A DNA stretch of 10,842 nucleotides from an uncultured Clostridia bacterium. GTDB lineage: Bacteria > Bacillota > Clostridia > HGM11514. The notes below the pieces were generated by a model. It was not told the origin of the DNA. It made no database searches and saw only the letters and a program-made list of their open reading frames with translations. The number at the start of each line of letters is the position of its first letter. The first letter of the stretch is position 1. Location of the stretch: assembly GCA_934464705.1 (NCBI GenBank), contig CAKSKB010000033.1, positions 1 through 10,842 of the forward strand, in the 5' to 3' direction. Shown here piece by piece: positions 1-7,526 of the stretch. The position numbers and the translations under genes are program-made.

Positions 1-3000
1 GCTTTATCGGTGAAGTTATCGATTCCGCCGTTTGCGCCTTGCTTTTCAAGGTAGGAATAAGCGTTAACTATAATTACCGCCATTTCCTGTCTTGTGATAT
101 TGTCGTTAGGTCTGAAATATCCGTCATAGCCCGAAATTATACCGGCTTCCGAGCAAGCGCCCACATACGGTGCAAACCATTCACCGTTTACATCTTTGTA
201 GTCTGCCGTTTTATCGCTAAGCTTAAGTGCTCTTGCGATAATTGCGGCAAATTCTGCTCTTGTGATGTTTCTGTCGGGGTCAAAGAGAGTGTCCGAAACA
301 CCCGAAACGATTCCTGCCTTGTTCATAGCCAAAACATCAGCCGCTGCCCAATGGTTTACCATATCCGTGAACGGATTTGAGATACTCGGGTTTGTGGTTT
401 CGCCTGAATAGAACCCGTTTGTTCCCTTGTTGCCGGAAGGTTTGGTTGTTGTTCCGCCTCCGCCACCTCCGGGAGTGACTGGAGTCGGGTTATCGTTCTG
501 ACTTGCCGATTTGGTATAGAACACAATTTCGCCGAGTTTTGTTGTTTTAATCTTAACTCCGTCGCTCTCGAATTTTTCCTTCGTATATCCGTTCGAGCCG
601 GAGATAAGAGATACCGCCGTACCGTTCACATAACCGGCGATTTTTCTGAATGCACCGCCGACGGTCAGTTCAATATCAGCGCTTGCATTGATTTTTTCAT
701 CTGACAGCTTAAGCGCCGTAATCTTTTCGCCTTCAACCGAAACACTCGGGGAAGCCTTTTCACCAAAGAGGTTGACGGTTACAAAGCCGCTGCCCTCAAT
801 CACCGTTCCCTTGGGGATTGTAAGCGTTGCCGGCTGTTTTGTGCCGTCAATTGTAACATAACCGCTTACCGTTACCTTCGGAAGTGCCTTACCTGCTTCG
901 AGCTTAAGTGCAGAATTGTCGGTTATTTCAAAGGTTTTGTCGGTCATAAACGAGAATATCGGAAGCGTTCCCGAAACCTCGCCGTCCTTCTGATTTATTG
1001 CAGATTTGAAATTGCCAATCGCTTCTTTTACGGAAATTACGGTTTCCATATCCGCAGTTTTTGCGTTGTCAACGGCAGATTTAAGCTTGTTGTAATCTTC
1101 CTCTTTAATCTGACCGAAGCTTTCGCCTTTTTCAACATTTTCCAAAAGCCGATTTGCTTCGTCAAGCTGTTCTTTTAGCGCACCCGACAAATCCTCGGTT
1201 TTATTAGTATTTACAGCATCCGACTTAACCGTTTCGCCGTGCAGACCCTGCGCATCGTAAACCGTCAGTTCTGCGTAAACAAACTTGCCCTTAAGGCTGT
1301 CATCGAGCGGCAAAACTCTGTCGTGCCTGTCGCGGATGAGGGTGTATGTACCGTTTTCGCTGTCGGATACATACCAGTTCACCTTCGTGAAGCCCTCACG
1401 GTCGGAATCTGCGTCCTCAAATCTGTAGCCGAGCTTAATTCCGTCTGCATTTTTGGTAAGCACGAGCGCCGATGCGTTCGGCCTATTTCCACCAACTGCC
1501 GATGTAAGACCGATTCCTTCCATGCTGATGTTTTCAAAGTCCGGAACGCTCTTTCTGATTGCTGCCAGACCTTCTTCCGTGAGCGAAAAGTCCTTGCCGT
1601 AATCTTTGAAATATGCTTTGCTTCGGTCATTTATTGCTGTGGAGTAGTTTGTACCCTTAATTGCGGCTTCATAGCCGACAGGAGTTCCGAAAAGGGCGTT
1701 TTCGCCAAAGTAGTTTACATATGCCGGTGCATTCTTTGCAGCAAAATCAAGTATTTTATTCGCATCATCGGTCCCCTGCTTCGGGGTGAGATCCTTAATC
1801 TGATTATAAAGGTCAAGCGAGAAGTCGATAAATACCTGCCCCCACTGCGTATCCTTGTATGTTTCCTGCCAGAGGGTGTTGCCCATAAAGTCTTTTCCTC
1901 TGTTTGCAGTCCATGCGCCCCACTGCACGGGTGCGCCGGTTGCGGTAATATTCTTTTCAACTATCTGGAGATAATGCTGGCTCGGTGCAACCACCTGGAA
2001 ATATCCCGCCTGGGGAGTATCTATAAACAGGTTGTTTACAAGCCTTGAATAGTTACCGTGGAATGTTTTATATGCCATATCGCCGGATTTGTAGAAAATG
2101 TTATTTGCCATGTAAGGACCGGAGCCGCCGTCATCGACGAACACGCCCTGCGTGCCGTAGCCGCCGTACTCATTGCCGATATTATGAATATAATTATGCA
2201 GCACGCGGTTGCCGAGAGTGGTTATATCCCTGCCCCAGTAGATTGCGCCGTTATCCGACGAAATCTGAACCGCATTGTAGATTTCGTTATCGTGCACGGT
2301 AACATCGTTAATTTTAGCCATGCGGACTGCAATACCGCCGCAATCGTAAATTTCGTTGTTTGCAATTTCCATACCGCACGAGTAATCAATCATAACGGCA
2401 TAAGCTGTTGCCTGGGGAACCCTTGCCGTACCGTGGATACGGTTATTTATGATTTTATTGCCGTCTGGGATAAGCTTTTCGCGGTTTTCATCGTAGGATG
2501 CCATTCTTATACCATTTGTTGCGGTGCCGTAAATATGGCTGTTCTCGACCGTCAAATCCGTTCCGACAGCATTTATGCCCTCACCGCCGACATTCGAAAC
2601 CGTGCAGCCGTCAACCGTTATGTGGCTGCCCGAAATCTGCATTGCGGTAAGCTTGCTGTATGCAAAATCAATATCCTTAAGCGTAATATAAGACGCATCG
2701 GTGATTTTCACAAGCCTGTCTTCAAGCTGCGAAACTACCATTTCGGAATTTTCAATATCGTCCGAAATCGGGTAGAAATACAGCATTTTATTTGCATTAT
2801 CTATGAAATATTCTCCCGGAACATCAATTTCGTCAAGAATATTCATAAAGAAGAACTTACCGTTCTGCGCCGAAGGATAATAATCCTTAACACCGCTCTT
2901 TGTGGTGAGCTTGTTATTGTCTGCATCAAGCGAAGCCACACGCGCAAAGCTTACATGCCAACCGTTGGCAAGACCGCCCTTTATGTACAAATTCTTAAGC

Positions 3001-5072
3001 GCATCTTCGCTCCAGAGTTTTGCACGGTTTGTAGAGTCATCATAACCCAAAGTTACGGGGTTGTTCAAGCCGTTGCCCTCAACGGAATTGATTTTCACAT
3101 AAGCGTCAGTCTTTTCGTCATTGGGCCAGCGAGCCATCGTCATAGCGCTGCCGTTCATGAAAAACTCTGCTATCCAAGAGTGCTCGGTGTCCTTATCCGC
3201 CATTTCATAAAGGTTCTTTGCGCCCGCAGCGCCGAGATCAACCTGCATAAGTTTGGTTTTTGCATAAGGGTCGATTATTCTGTTCAGGATATTTTCATCG
3301 GTAACCTTCTGAACCGTGCTCGGGTCAAGCTTCAATCCGCCGCTGAATTTTGCACGCTCTCCGGGATACGAAGCAATTACTATAGGAGAGGTTTCTGTTC
3401 CCGAATTTGAAGAATCAAACGAAAGCGACGATGTTCTGTTGTATGTACCGTCTCTCAAGTAAATTGTGATTGTGCCTTCATCAAGGAGGTCGTTGTCTTT
3501 GAGTCTTTTAACCTCGCTTAAAGCCTCCTCGGGAGTCTTAAAGGGGTTGTCTATTGTGCCGTCGGGGTTTGCGGAGCCTTCGGGAGAAACATAAAGCGTT
3601 ACGCCGCCTTCCTCCGCTGCTTTTATCGCTACCGCAAGAGTTGCCTCTTTATTTTCAATATTTACCGAAACGGTCTTTTTGCTTTTAAGTTCTACCGGTG
3701 TACCGTCATATGTAACGGACTCGATTTCAAAACCTTTTGCAGCCGTGATTGTCGCCTTATCCGCTGAGCCTACGGTTTTTACGGTCTTGCTTTCGGTATA
3801 GGTTTCGCCGCCGTATGTAACGGATGCGTTTCCGCCCGAAATGCTTATTGAAAGGTCGTAAAAGTCACCATTAGTATAAGTAGCCGAAATTGTGCCGTCT
3901 TTTTCAACCGTATTAAGGTCAAGCTCGTAAATCGACTTGCCGGAAGCATCGGCAATTTCGGTAGGTTCTTCGCCGCTCTTTGTGTATGTGAGCTTTTCGA
4001 TAAGCAAATTTTCGGGTGCTTTTACGGTTACTTTTGCGTCCCTTTTATCCTCAACCGCAAAGGCTGTGCCGCTTTTTACCTTAACATTATCGTTATCTTT
4101 TCCGAAGTTAAGACTTTCGCTCGAAACGGTCATTGTTCCTTCGCCGATTTCCGATTTTATTGCGTGATACGGTGCAGTTTCATTAAAGCTTATACCGCTT
4201 ACATAAACATGACCGTCGCCGTATCCGCCGATACCGGGGTTTACAAAAATTGCTCTTCTGAGCGTTGCATACACGGATTTATCTGTTATTACTTTACTGT
4301 CATTATCAGTAAATGATTCAACAGTGAATGCAGCACCTGGAACCGCTCTTCCAACCGTGGAATTGCTTACGGTATTTGTTGTCGGAATCGCCGCTGCCTT
4401 TGCCTGCCAGCTTCCATTGCAGCCGTTTATGAATATCCTTGTATTTGAATCATTCATAAATCCGGTATAAATCTGAACCTGATAGAATGTTATATTTATG
4501 TTCCATTCGGGATGTGTATTAGTATAGTAAATTACCGGTTCATATGTTCTGCCTACAGCGGTTCTTGCAAGACCGCCGTCCGCAGGTTCCCTCGACAGTT
4601 CCATTCGCTCGCTGCCGTTTTCGCTCCTCGAAATTTCATAACCCGTTGTGCCGAACGCAGGAAGTGTTTTGGCAGCTTTGGGATCATATATTTTCATTTT
4701 GAGTTTGTTTACGGAATCCGTTGCGGAAAGTCCGTTTTCTGCCGTCACGCCGTTTTCCATTACAACTTTCGGTGTTTCGCGGGTAATGCTTTGCGCCTTG
4801 CCTTCAAACACTGCCTCATAGGTGCTTGCGGACGCTACGGTTGCTTTATTGTCCGAAACCTCAACCTCCGAACCGTCAACGGTAAACGATTTAACTTCAT
4901 TTGCCGCACCCGGAGTAAGCGTAAAGGTTACGCCTCCCCCGCCCGTTTTAACAGAAACAGAACCGTTGCCCCATACAGTCCCGGTTATCTCGCCGTCCGC
5001 CATTGCCGGAAAAACCGCAAGGCAGGACACTATCATAACCAATACCAAAAACATCGATAATGTCTTTCTCAT
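1..5072 (-). CDS. Giant secreted SLH-anchored right-handed beta-helix protein (GH141-like), 3' end outside window
   Basis: The frame is open from ATG at 5072 to the window edge (1690 codons, no stop), so the C-terminus is missing. AGGAG lies 6 bases before the start. Residues 1-25 are a signal peptide (MRKTLSMFLVL..., cleavage after AMA). Residues 26-109 resemble a divergent InlB-B-type repeat, and about 110-360 a beta-rich module shared with the upstream gene. From L493 (LYVSPEGS, then NPFKTPEEAL) a right-handed parallel beta-helix domain runs to about 1010, with ARWPND (W649), LYFYP (764-768), many N-N-x-I/F coils, and acidic motifs AIYWGRD (943-949) and FVDDGGSG (D980, D981). The layout resembles GH141-type glycoside hydrolases or related beta-helix enzymes acting on plant or host glycans; substrate and catalytic residues are not provable here. 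A FIVAR-like helical segment (about 1290-1350), a beta domain, a PGGGGGG linker (about 1535) and SLH repeats (from about 1566, 1625 and 1687) follow. SLH repeats bind pyruvylated wall polymers, so the enzyme should be displayed on the cell surface. It probably shares an mRNA with the 663-aa gene, 72 bases upstream. Confidence 0.88.
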   Translation of the reverse strand, partial: MRKTLSMFLVLVMIVSCLAVFPAMADGEITGTVWGNGSVSVKTGGGGVTFTLTPGAANEVKSFTVDGSEVEVSDNKATVASASTYEAVFEGKAQSITRETPKVVMENGVTAENGLSATDSVNKLKMKIYDPKAAKTLPAFGTTGYEISRSENGSERMELSREPADGGLARTAVGRTYEPVIYYTNTHPEWNINITFYQVQIYTGFMNDSNTRIFINGCNGSWQAKAAAIPTTNTVSNSTVGRAVPGAAFTVESFTDNDSKVITDKSVYATLRRAIFVNPGIGGYGDGHVYVSGISFNETAPYHAIKSEIGEGTMTVSSESLNFGKDNDNVKVKSGTAFAVEDKRDAKVTVKAPENLLIEKLTYTKSGEEPTEIADASGKSIYELDLNTVEKDGTISATYTNGDFYDLSISISGGNASVTYGGETYTESKTVKTVGSADKATITAAKGFEIESVTYDGTPVELKSKKTVSVNIENKEATLAVAIKAAEEGGVTLYVSPEGSANPDGTIDNPFKTPEEALSEVKRLKDNDLLDEGTITIYLRDGTYNRTSSLSFDSSNSGTETSPIVIASYPGERAKFSGGLKLDPSTVQKVTDENILNRIIDPYAKTKLMQVDLGAAGAKNLYEMADKDTEHSWIAEFFMNGSAMTMARWPNDEKTDAYVKINSVEGNGLNNPVTLGYDDSTNRAKLWSEDALKNLYIKGGLANGWHVSFARVASLDADNNKLTTKSGVKDYYPSAQNGKFFFMNILDEIDVPGEYFIDNANKMLYFYPISDDIENSEMVVSQLEDRLVKITDASYITLKDIDFAYSKLTAMQISGSHITVDGCTVSNVGGEGINAVGTDLTVENSHIYGTATNGIRMASYDENREKLIPDGNKIINNRIHGTARVPQATAYAVMIDYSCGMEIANNEIYDCGGIAVRMAKINDVTVHDNEIYNAVQISSDNGAIYWGRDITTLGNRVLHNYIHNIGNEYGGYGTQGVFVDDGGSGPYMANNIFYKSGDMAYKTFHGNYSRLVNNLFIDTPQAGYFQVVAPSQHYLQIVEKNITATGAPVQWGAWTANRGKDFMGNTLWQETYKDTQWGQVFIDFSLDLYNQIKDLTPKQGTDDANKILDFAAKNAPAYVNYFGENALFGTPVGYEAAIKGTNYSTAINDRSKAYFKDYGKDFSLTEEGLAAIRKSVPDFENISMEGIGLTSAVGGNRPNASALVLTKNADGIKLGYRFEDADSDREGFTKVNWYVSDSENGTYTLIRDRHDRVLPLDDSLKGKFVYAELTVYDAQGLHGETVKSDAVNTNKTEDLSGALKEQLDEANRLLENVEKGESFGQIKEEDYNKLKSAVDNAKTADMETVISVKEAIGNFKSAINQKDGEVSGTLPIFSFMTDKTFEITDNSALKLEAGKALPKVTVSGYVTIDGTKQPATLTIPKGTVIEGSGFVTVNLFGEKASPSVSVEGEKITALKLSDEKINASADIELTVGGAFRKIAGYVNGTAVSLISGSNGYTKEKFESDGVKIKTTKLGEIVFYTKSASQNDNPTPVTPGGGGGGTTTKPSGNKGTNGFYSGETTNPSISNPFTDMVNHWAAADVLAMNKAGIVSGVSDTLFDPDRNITRAEFAAIIARALKLSDKTADYKDVNGEWFAPYVGACSEAGIISGYDGYFRPNDNITRQEMAVIIVNAYSYLEKQGANGGIDNFTDK
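4746..4997 (-). repeat. Paralogous N-terminal module, copy in the giant beta-helix gene
   Basis: This stretch encodes residues 26-109 after the signal peptide and aligns without gaps to 6810-7061 in the neighbouring gene (70 of 84 residues identical). Conserved landmarks are ITGTV, NGSVSV, KSFTVDGS, STYEAVFEGKAQ and ITRETPKV. A second conserved block lies at 4005-4148 (IGEG...SSESLNFGKDND), so the whole homologous unit covers about 360 residues including the signal peptide. The DNA is also clearly similar, for example around the TCAAACAC-GC-TCATAGGTGCTTGCGGA stretch, which suggests a fairly recent duplication or gene conversion. Confidence 0.88.
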
Positions 5073-5092
5073 GTCATTCTCCTTTATGTTTT

Positions 5093-5114
5093 GGGGAGAG
5101 GCGATCCTCTCCCC
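5093..5114 (-). other. Perfect 9-bp intergenic hairpin between the two surface-protein genes
   Basis: GGGGAGAGG (5093-5101) and CCTCTCCCC (5106-5114) pair perfectly around a 4-base loop, CGAT. The hairpin lies in the 72-base gap between the stop of the 663-aa gene and the start of the giant gene, about 10 bases upstream of the latter's ribosome binding site. No U-run follows on either strand, so it is not a standard terminator. On the minus-strand mRNA it could protect the upstream message from 3' exonucleases, define a processing site or partly uncouple translation of the two genes. Confidence 0.7.
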
Positions 5115-5144
5115 CTATGCCTATAATCTCTTCTTGCTAAAACT

Positions 5145-7136
5145 TTATTTCAAGGTAAATGTCTGTTCATCGGCGTTTACGCTGCCGCCCGTGTATTCAG
5201 CAAACGGAATATATTTATATTCACTGCCGCTTACCATTGCTGCGCCGAAAACTCTGATTCCGAAAGCGCCCGTTGTAACAAGAGAATCATCGGAATTATA
5301 CGCATTGAGCGTAAGTTCATGCCCTGCCGAATCCTTAAGAATAATACCGGCGCTCTTCGCATCGCCTTCAACCTTTGCGTAGATTACAGCCGACGGCTGA
5401 CCGTTATAAGTTGAATCTGCAATTACGCTTGTTGCCGAAACCGCAGGCTTATTTTCAGCGGATGTCAATGTCTTATAGTAAAGTTCATGCGGTGTTCCGG
5501 CAGTATATTTACCGTCTTTATTCTGAACATAAATATCTCTTACGCCTATGCTGTTTTCGGCAAGTGTAATACTGTGAACAAGATTGTTGTCAAGGTAAAC
5601 ATCATAAGAATCACCAAAGGTTTTTATAACAACCGTGTGCGCTCCGGATGTTCTGTCAAGCTTAACTTCTTTTTCATTAATCTTTGCGGTGCCGTCAAGT
5701 GCGGTAAATGTATATTTGCCATCCGCATAAAGTTTTAAATATTCTCTTAAAATATTCGAGCCATCCTTAAAAGCAACAAGTCCGCCGGTTACGCCGTTAT
5801 CGTAAAACTCAAATGTAACTGTTCCGTTTGCGTAAGGTGTAAGGCTGCCGACCTGTGATTCAGCCGATGAATCATATGCTGAAAAGTCAAACTTTTTATC
5901 GTATTCCGACGGAACCGCGGAAGCATCATCTTCATATGCAACAGTGATTGCACCGTCGGCAGAAACATAAGGAATTGTATACACTCCTTCAGACGCTGTC
6001 AAAACATCATCGCCGAAATTAACTTCTTTTACGGTTTTTCCGCTCGGTGCGGTAACGGTAAATGTTGCAGGGCGGTTATCTTCAACTGCCAAAGCAACGC
6101 CGTCTTTAACCTTAACGCTGTCATTGTCTTTTCCGAAGTTAAGGCTTTCGCTCGAAAATGCCATTTCACCTTCACCGATGTTTGCGGTTACTGCGTGGTA
6201 GGAAACCTTTTCGTTAAAGCTTGCACCCTGAATAAAAATTCTGCTTGTTATTTTATCTGAAGAATATCCATCGATACCGGGCTGGGTGAACTGAAATCTT
6301 CTTACCATAAACCAGTCACTCGGACTGCTTACAATGCTTACACTATTGTCGCTTTTTTCTGTCAGTGTGTTAACGGTAAATGATTTTTTAGCCGTATACA
6401 CAAAAGTTCCGTCGGTGTTCGGATTTGCAATATCCATCCTTCCGCTTCCGAGCGGATCCCACGAACCGTTGATAAGACCTTCCTGCTTAAAAGAATTTTC
6501 ATCGGAATACTTATATATGTTACCGTCAACCGTCAGCTGCTGTATAACCATATCAACCCTGCTGCCGGTAGGATTATCATTTTTGAAATAGAGCTTTGGT
6601 GTGTAGGTTCTGCCAACAGCTATCTTGCACAAACCGCCGTTCCAGGGGTCTCTCCACATCTGCATATTATCACTTCTCGAGTTGGTTCTTGTCATTTCAT
6701 AGCCGTACTGTGAAACAGCAGGATTTGTTCCATTGCCACCGGTTTTTCTTATTATAAGGTTATTAGCCGAATCCTGTGCGTTGTTATTTGTACCGTTAAC
6801 GCTCGATACCACACCGTTTTCCATAATAACCTTAGGCGTTTCTCTTGTAATCTCCTGTGCCTTGCCCTCAAACACCGCTTCATAGGTGCTTGCGGAAGAT
6901 ACGGTTGCCTTGTTGTCCGTAACCTCAACTTTCGAGCCGTCTACCGTGAAGCTTTTTAGTTCATTTGCTGTGCCCGGGGTAAGCATGAAGGTTATGCCTC
7001 CCTCACCCTCCGTCACGGAAACACTGCCGTTTCCGTAAACAGTGCCCGTAATGCTGCCGTCAGCATATGCTATTGGTACCAATAGCATACTTACAATTGT
7101 AAGTACAGCAAAAATGATTGATAGTTTTCTTACCAT
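5145..7136 (-). CDS. Secreted 663-aa protein: shared N-terminal module plus LamG-like C-terminal region
   Basis: AGGAGG sits 9 bases before the ATG. Residues 1-25 form a signal peptide (MVRKLSIIFAVL..., cleavage after AYA). Residues 26-109 match the downstream giant protein without gaps: 70 of 84 positions identical by hand count. The similarity resumes at 320-367 (SSESLNFGKDND). Between them is a Trp-, Tyr- and Asn-rich beta region (GYEMTR, AVGRTY, PGIDGY). Residues about 414-560 look like a concanavalin-type (LamG-like) beta-sandwich: FDFSAYDSS, GTVTFEFYDNG, HTVVIKTFGDSYDVYLDNNLV. The final 100 residues form another beta domain ending FTLK. There are no SLH repeats, LPXTG motif or C-terminal membrane segment, so the protein is probably released, or retained only by binding a ligand. 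No catalytic motif is visible. The simplest reading is a carbohydrate-binding companion of the downstream beta-helix protein, but the function is unknown. Confidence 0.85.
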   Translation of the reverse strand: MVRKLSIIFAVLTIVSMLLVPIAYADGSITGTVYGNGSVSVTEGEGGITFMLTPGTANELKSFTVDGSKVEVTDNKATVSSASTYEAVFEGKAQEITRETPKVIMENGVVSSVNGTNNNAQDSANNLIIRKTGGNGTNPAVSQYGYEMTRTNSRSDNMQMWRDPWNGGLCKIAVGRTYTPKLYFKNDNPTGSRVDMVIQQLTVDGNIYKYSDENSFKQEGLINGSWDPLGSGRMDIANPNTDGTFVYTAKKSFTVNTLTEKSDNSVSIVSSPSDWFMVRRFQFTQPGIDGYSSDKITSRIFIQGASFNEKVSYHAVTANIGEGEMAFSSESLNFGKDNDSVKVKDGVALAVEDNRPATFTVTAPSGKTVKEVNFGDDVLTASEGVYTIPYVSADGAITVAYEDDASAVPSEYDKKFDFSAYDSSAESQVGSLTPYANGTVTFEFYDNGVTGGLVAFKDGSNILREYLKLYADGKYTFTALDGTAKINEKEVKLDRTSGAHTVVIKTFGDSYDVYLDNNLVHSITLAENSIGVRDIYVQNKDGKYTAGTPHELYYKTLTSAENKPAVSATSVIADSTYNGQPSAVIYAKVEGDAKSAGIILKDSAGHELTLNAYNSDDSLVTTGAFGIRVFGAAMVSGSEYKYIPFAEYTGGSVNADEQTFTLK
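6810..7061 (-). repeat. Paralogous N-terminal module, copy in the 663-aa secreted protein gene
   Basis: This is the partner of the copy at 4746-4997. It encodes residues 26-109 directly after the signal peptide. The second shared block lies at 6036-6179. Between the two blocks the proteins are more divergent but keep G-Y-E, A-V-G-R-T-Y and P-G-I-x-G-Y landmarks at matching places. The C-terminal portions are unrelated (LamG-like here, beta-helix in the neighbour), so the shared part behaves as a mobile N-terminal module. Confidence 0.88.
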
Positions 7137-7386
7137 TTGTTTTGTCCTCCTAAAATATTTTTATTTATATTAATTAAAAAATTAATACCGAACAATTGCT
7201 GAAAACAACCTCCACACCGCCCAAAAAACAAATGATTTCGATAACATTTGCACGCCTTCTTTTAGACAGATAATCTCTGTCGGCATGAGCATAAAGAACT
7301 TTTCTCTTAACACCGAATATAAAGCCGGTATAAAGTGAGTTTTTTCTGATAAGCACTAAAATCCCCCATTTGTTTTCTATAATTTC

Positions 7387-7415
7387 AATGTAATACATTT
7401 AACTGCGCTTGTCAA
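7387..7415 (-). promoter_or_regulatory. Candidate sigma-A promoter P1 for the surface-protein operon
   Basis: On the minus strand a perfect TTGACA (7410-7415) is followed, after 17 bases, by TACATT (7387-7392). The -35 box and spacing are ideal and the -10 box is moderate. Transcription would start near 7380 and leave a leader of about 240 bases before the ATG at 7136. Confidence 0.5.
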
Positions 7416-7442
7416 TTGCAAGAAATATTCGCTACTATGGTT

Positions 7443-7473
7443 ATTATAAACTATTCCCTAAGGTCAAAGTCAA
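7443..7473 (-). promoter_or_regulatory. Candidate promoter P2 for the surface-protein operon
   Basis: On the minus strand a perfect TATAAT (7443-7448) lies 19 bases after TTGACT (7468-7473). A second TTGACC (7462-7467) overlaps the spacer at an unusable 13-base distance. The spacing is longer than ideal, so P2 could need an activator. It sits directly downstream of the M23 terminator, which fits the start of a new transcription unit. Confidence 0.4.
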
Positions 7474-7478
7474 TAGCA

Positions 7479-7519
7479 AAATAAAAAGATTTCCGAAAAA
7501 AACGGAAATCTTTTTATTT
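7479..7519 (-). terminator. Strong intrinsic terminator after the M23 gene (symmetric)
   Basis: A perfect 17-bp stem (7479-7495 paired with 7503-7519) encloses a 7-base homopolymer loop. The core is GATTTCCG/CGGAAATC, flanked by A-run and T-run arms, so the transcript has a GC core followed by UCUUUUUAUUU on either strand. It begins 8 bases after the M23 stop codon. Its symmetry means it could also stop plus-strand transcription. Confidence 0.9.
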
Positions 7520-7526
7520 ACGCTGT

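Larger units (their letters stand above)
7137..7478 (-). other. AT-rich leader region of the surface-protein operon; no confident gene
   Basis: About 340 bases separate the M23 terminator from the 663-aa gene. Two promoter candidates lie near the upstream end and imply an untranslated leader of roughly 240-300 bases. A frame at 7174-7398 (74 codons from ATG, or 60 codons from a GTG near 7356 preceded by GGGGGA) encodes a basic peptide ending CFLGGVEVVFSNCSVLIF. It has no recognised motif, and its ATG overlaps a promoter -10 box, so I do not call it a gene. Small inverted repeats include GACAGA-GATTA-TCTGTC (minus strand, about 7264-7280) and an AT-only hairpin at 7169-7186 just before the ribosome binding site. 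No known riboswitch class was recognised. Confidence 0.5.

Noticed and set aside
2058..3410. A 450-codon plus-strand open frame, with several shorter ones across 39-5738.
   Set aside because: They are antisense shadows of the two minus-strand surface-protein genes. Their translations are rich in Cys, Arg and His with no domain pattern and lack ribosome binding sites, while the minus frame carries clear SLH and beta-helix motifs.
5093..5114. Reading the intergenic hairpin as a transcription terminator.
   Set aside because: The stem is strong, but neither strand has a U-run after it; minus-strand RNA continues CAAAACAUAAAGG.
7169..7186. An A/T-only inverted repeat just before the 663-aa gene.
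   Set aside because: It consists only of A and T with weak pairing in a generally AT-rich stretch, so it is probably chance.
7174..7398. A 74-codon minus-strand frame in the leader of the surface-protein operon.
   Set aside because: Its ATG overlaps a -10 box, it lacks a good ribosome binding site at that start and its peptide has no recognisable motif. It is kept only as a possibility under the leader region.
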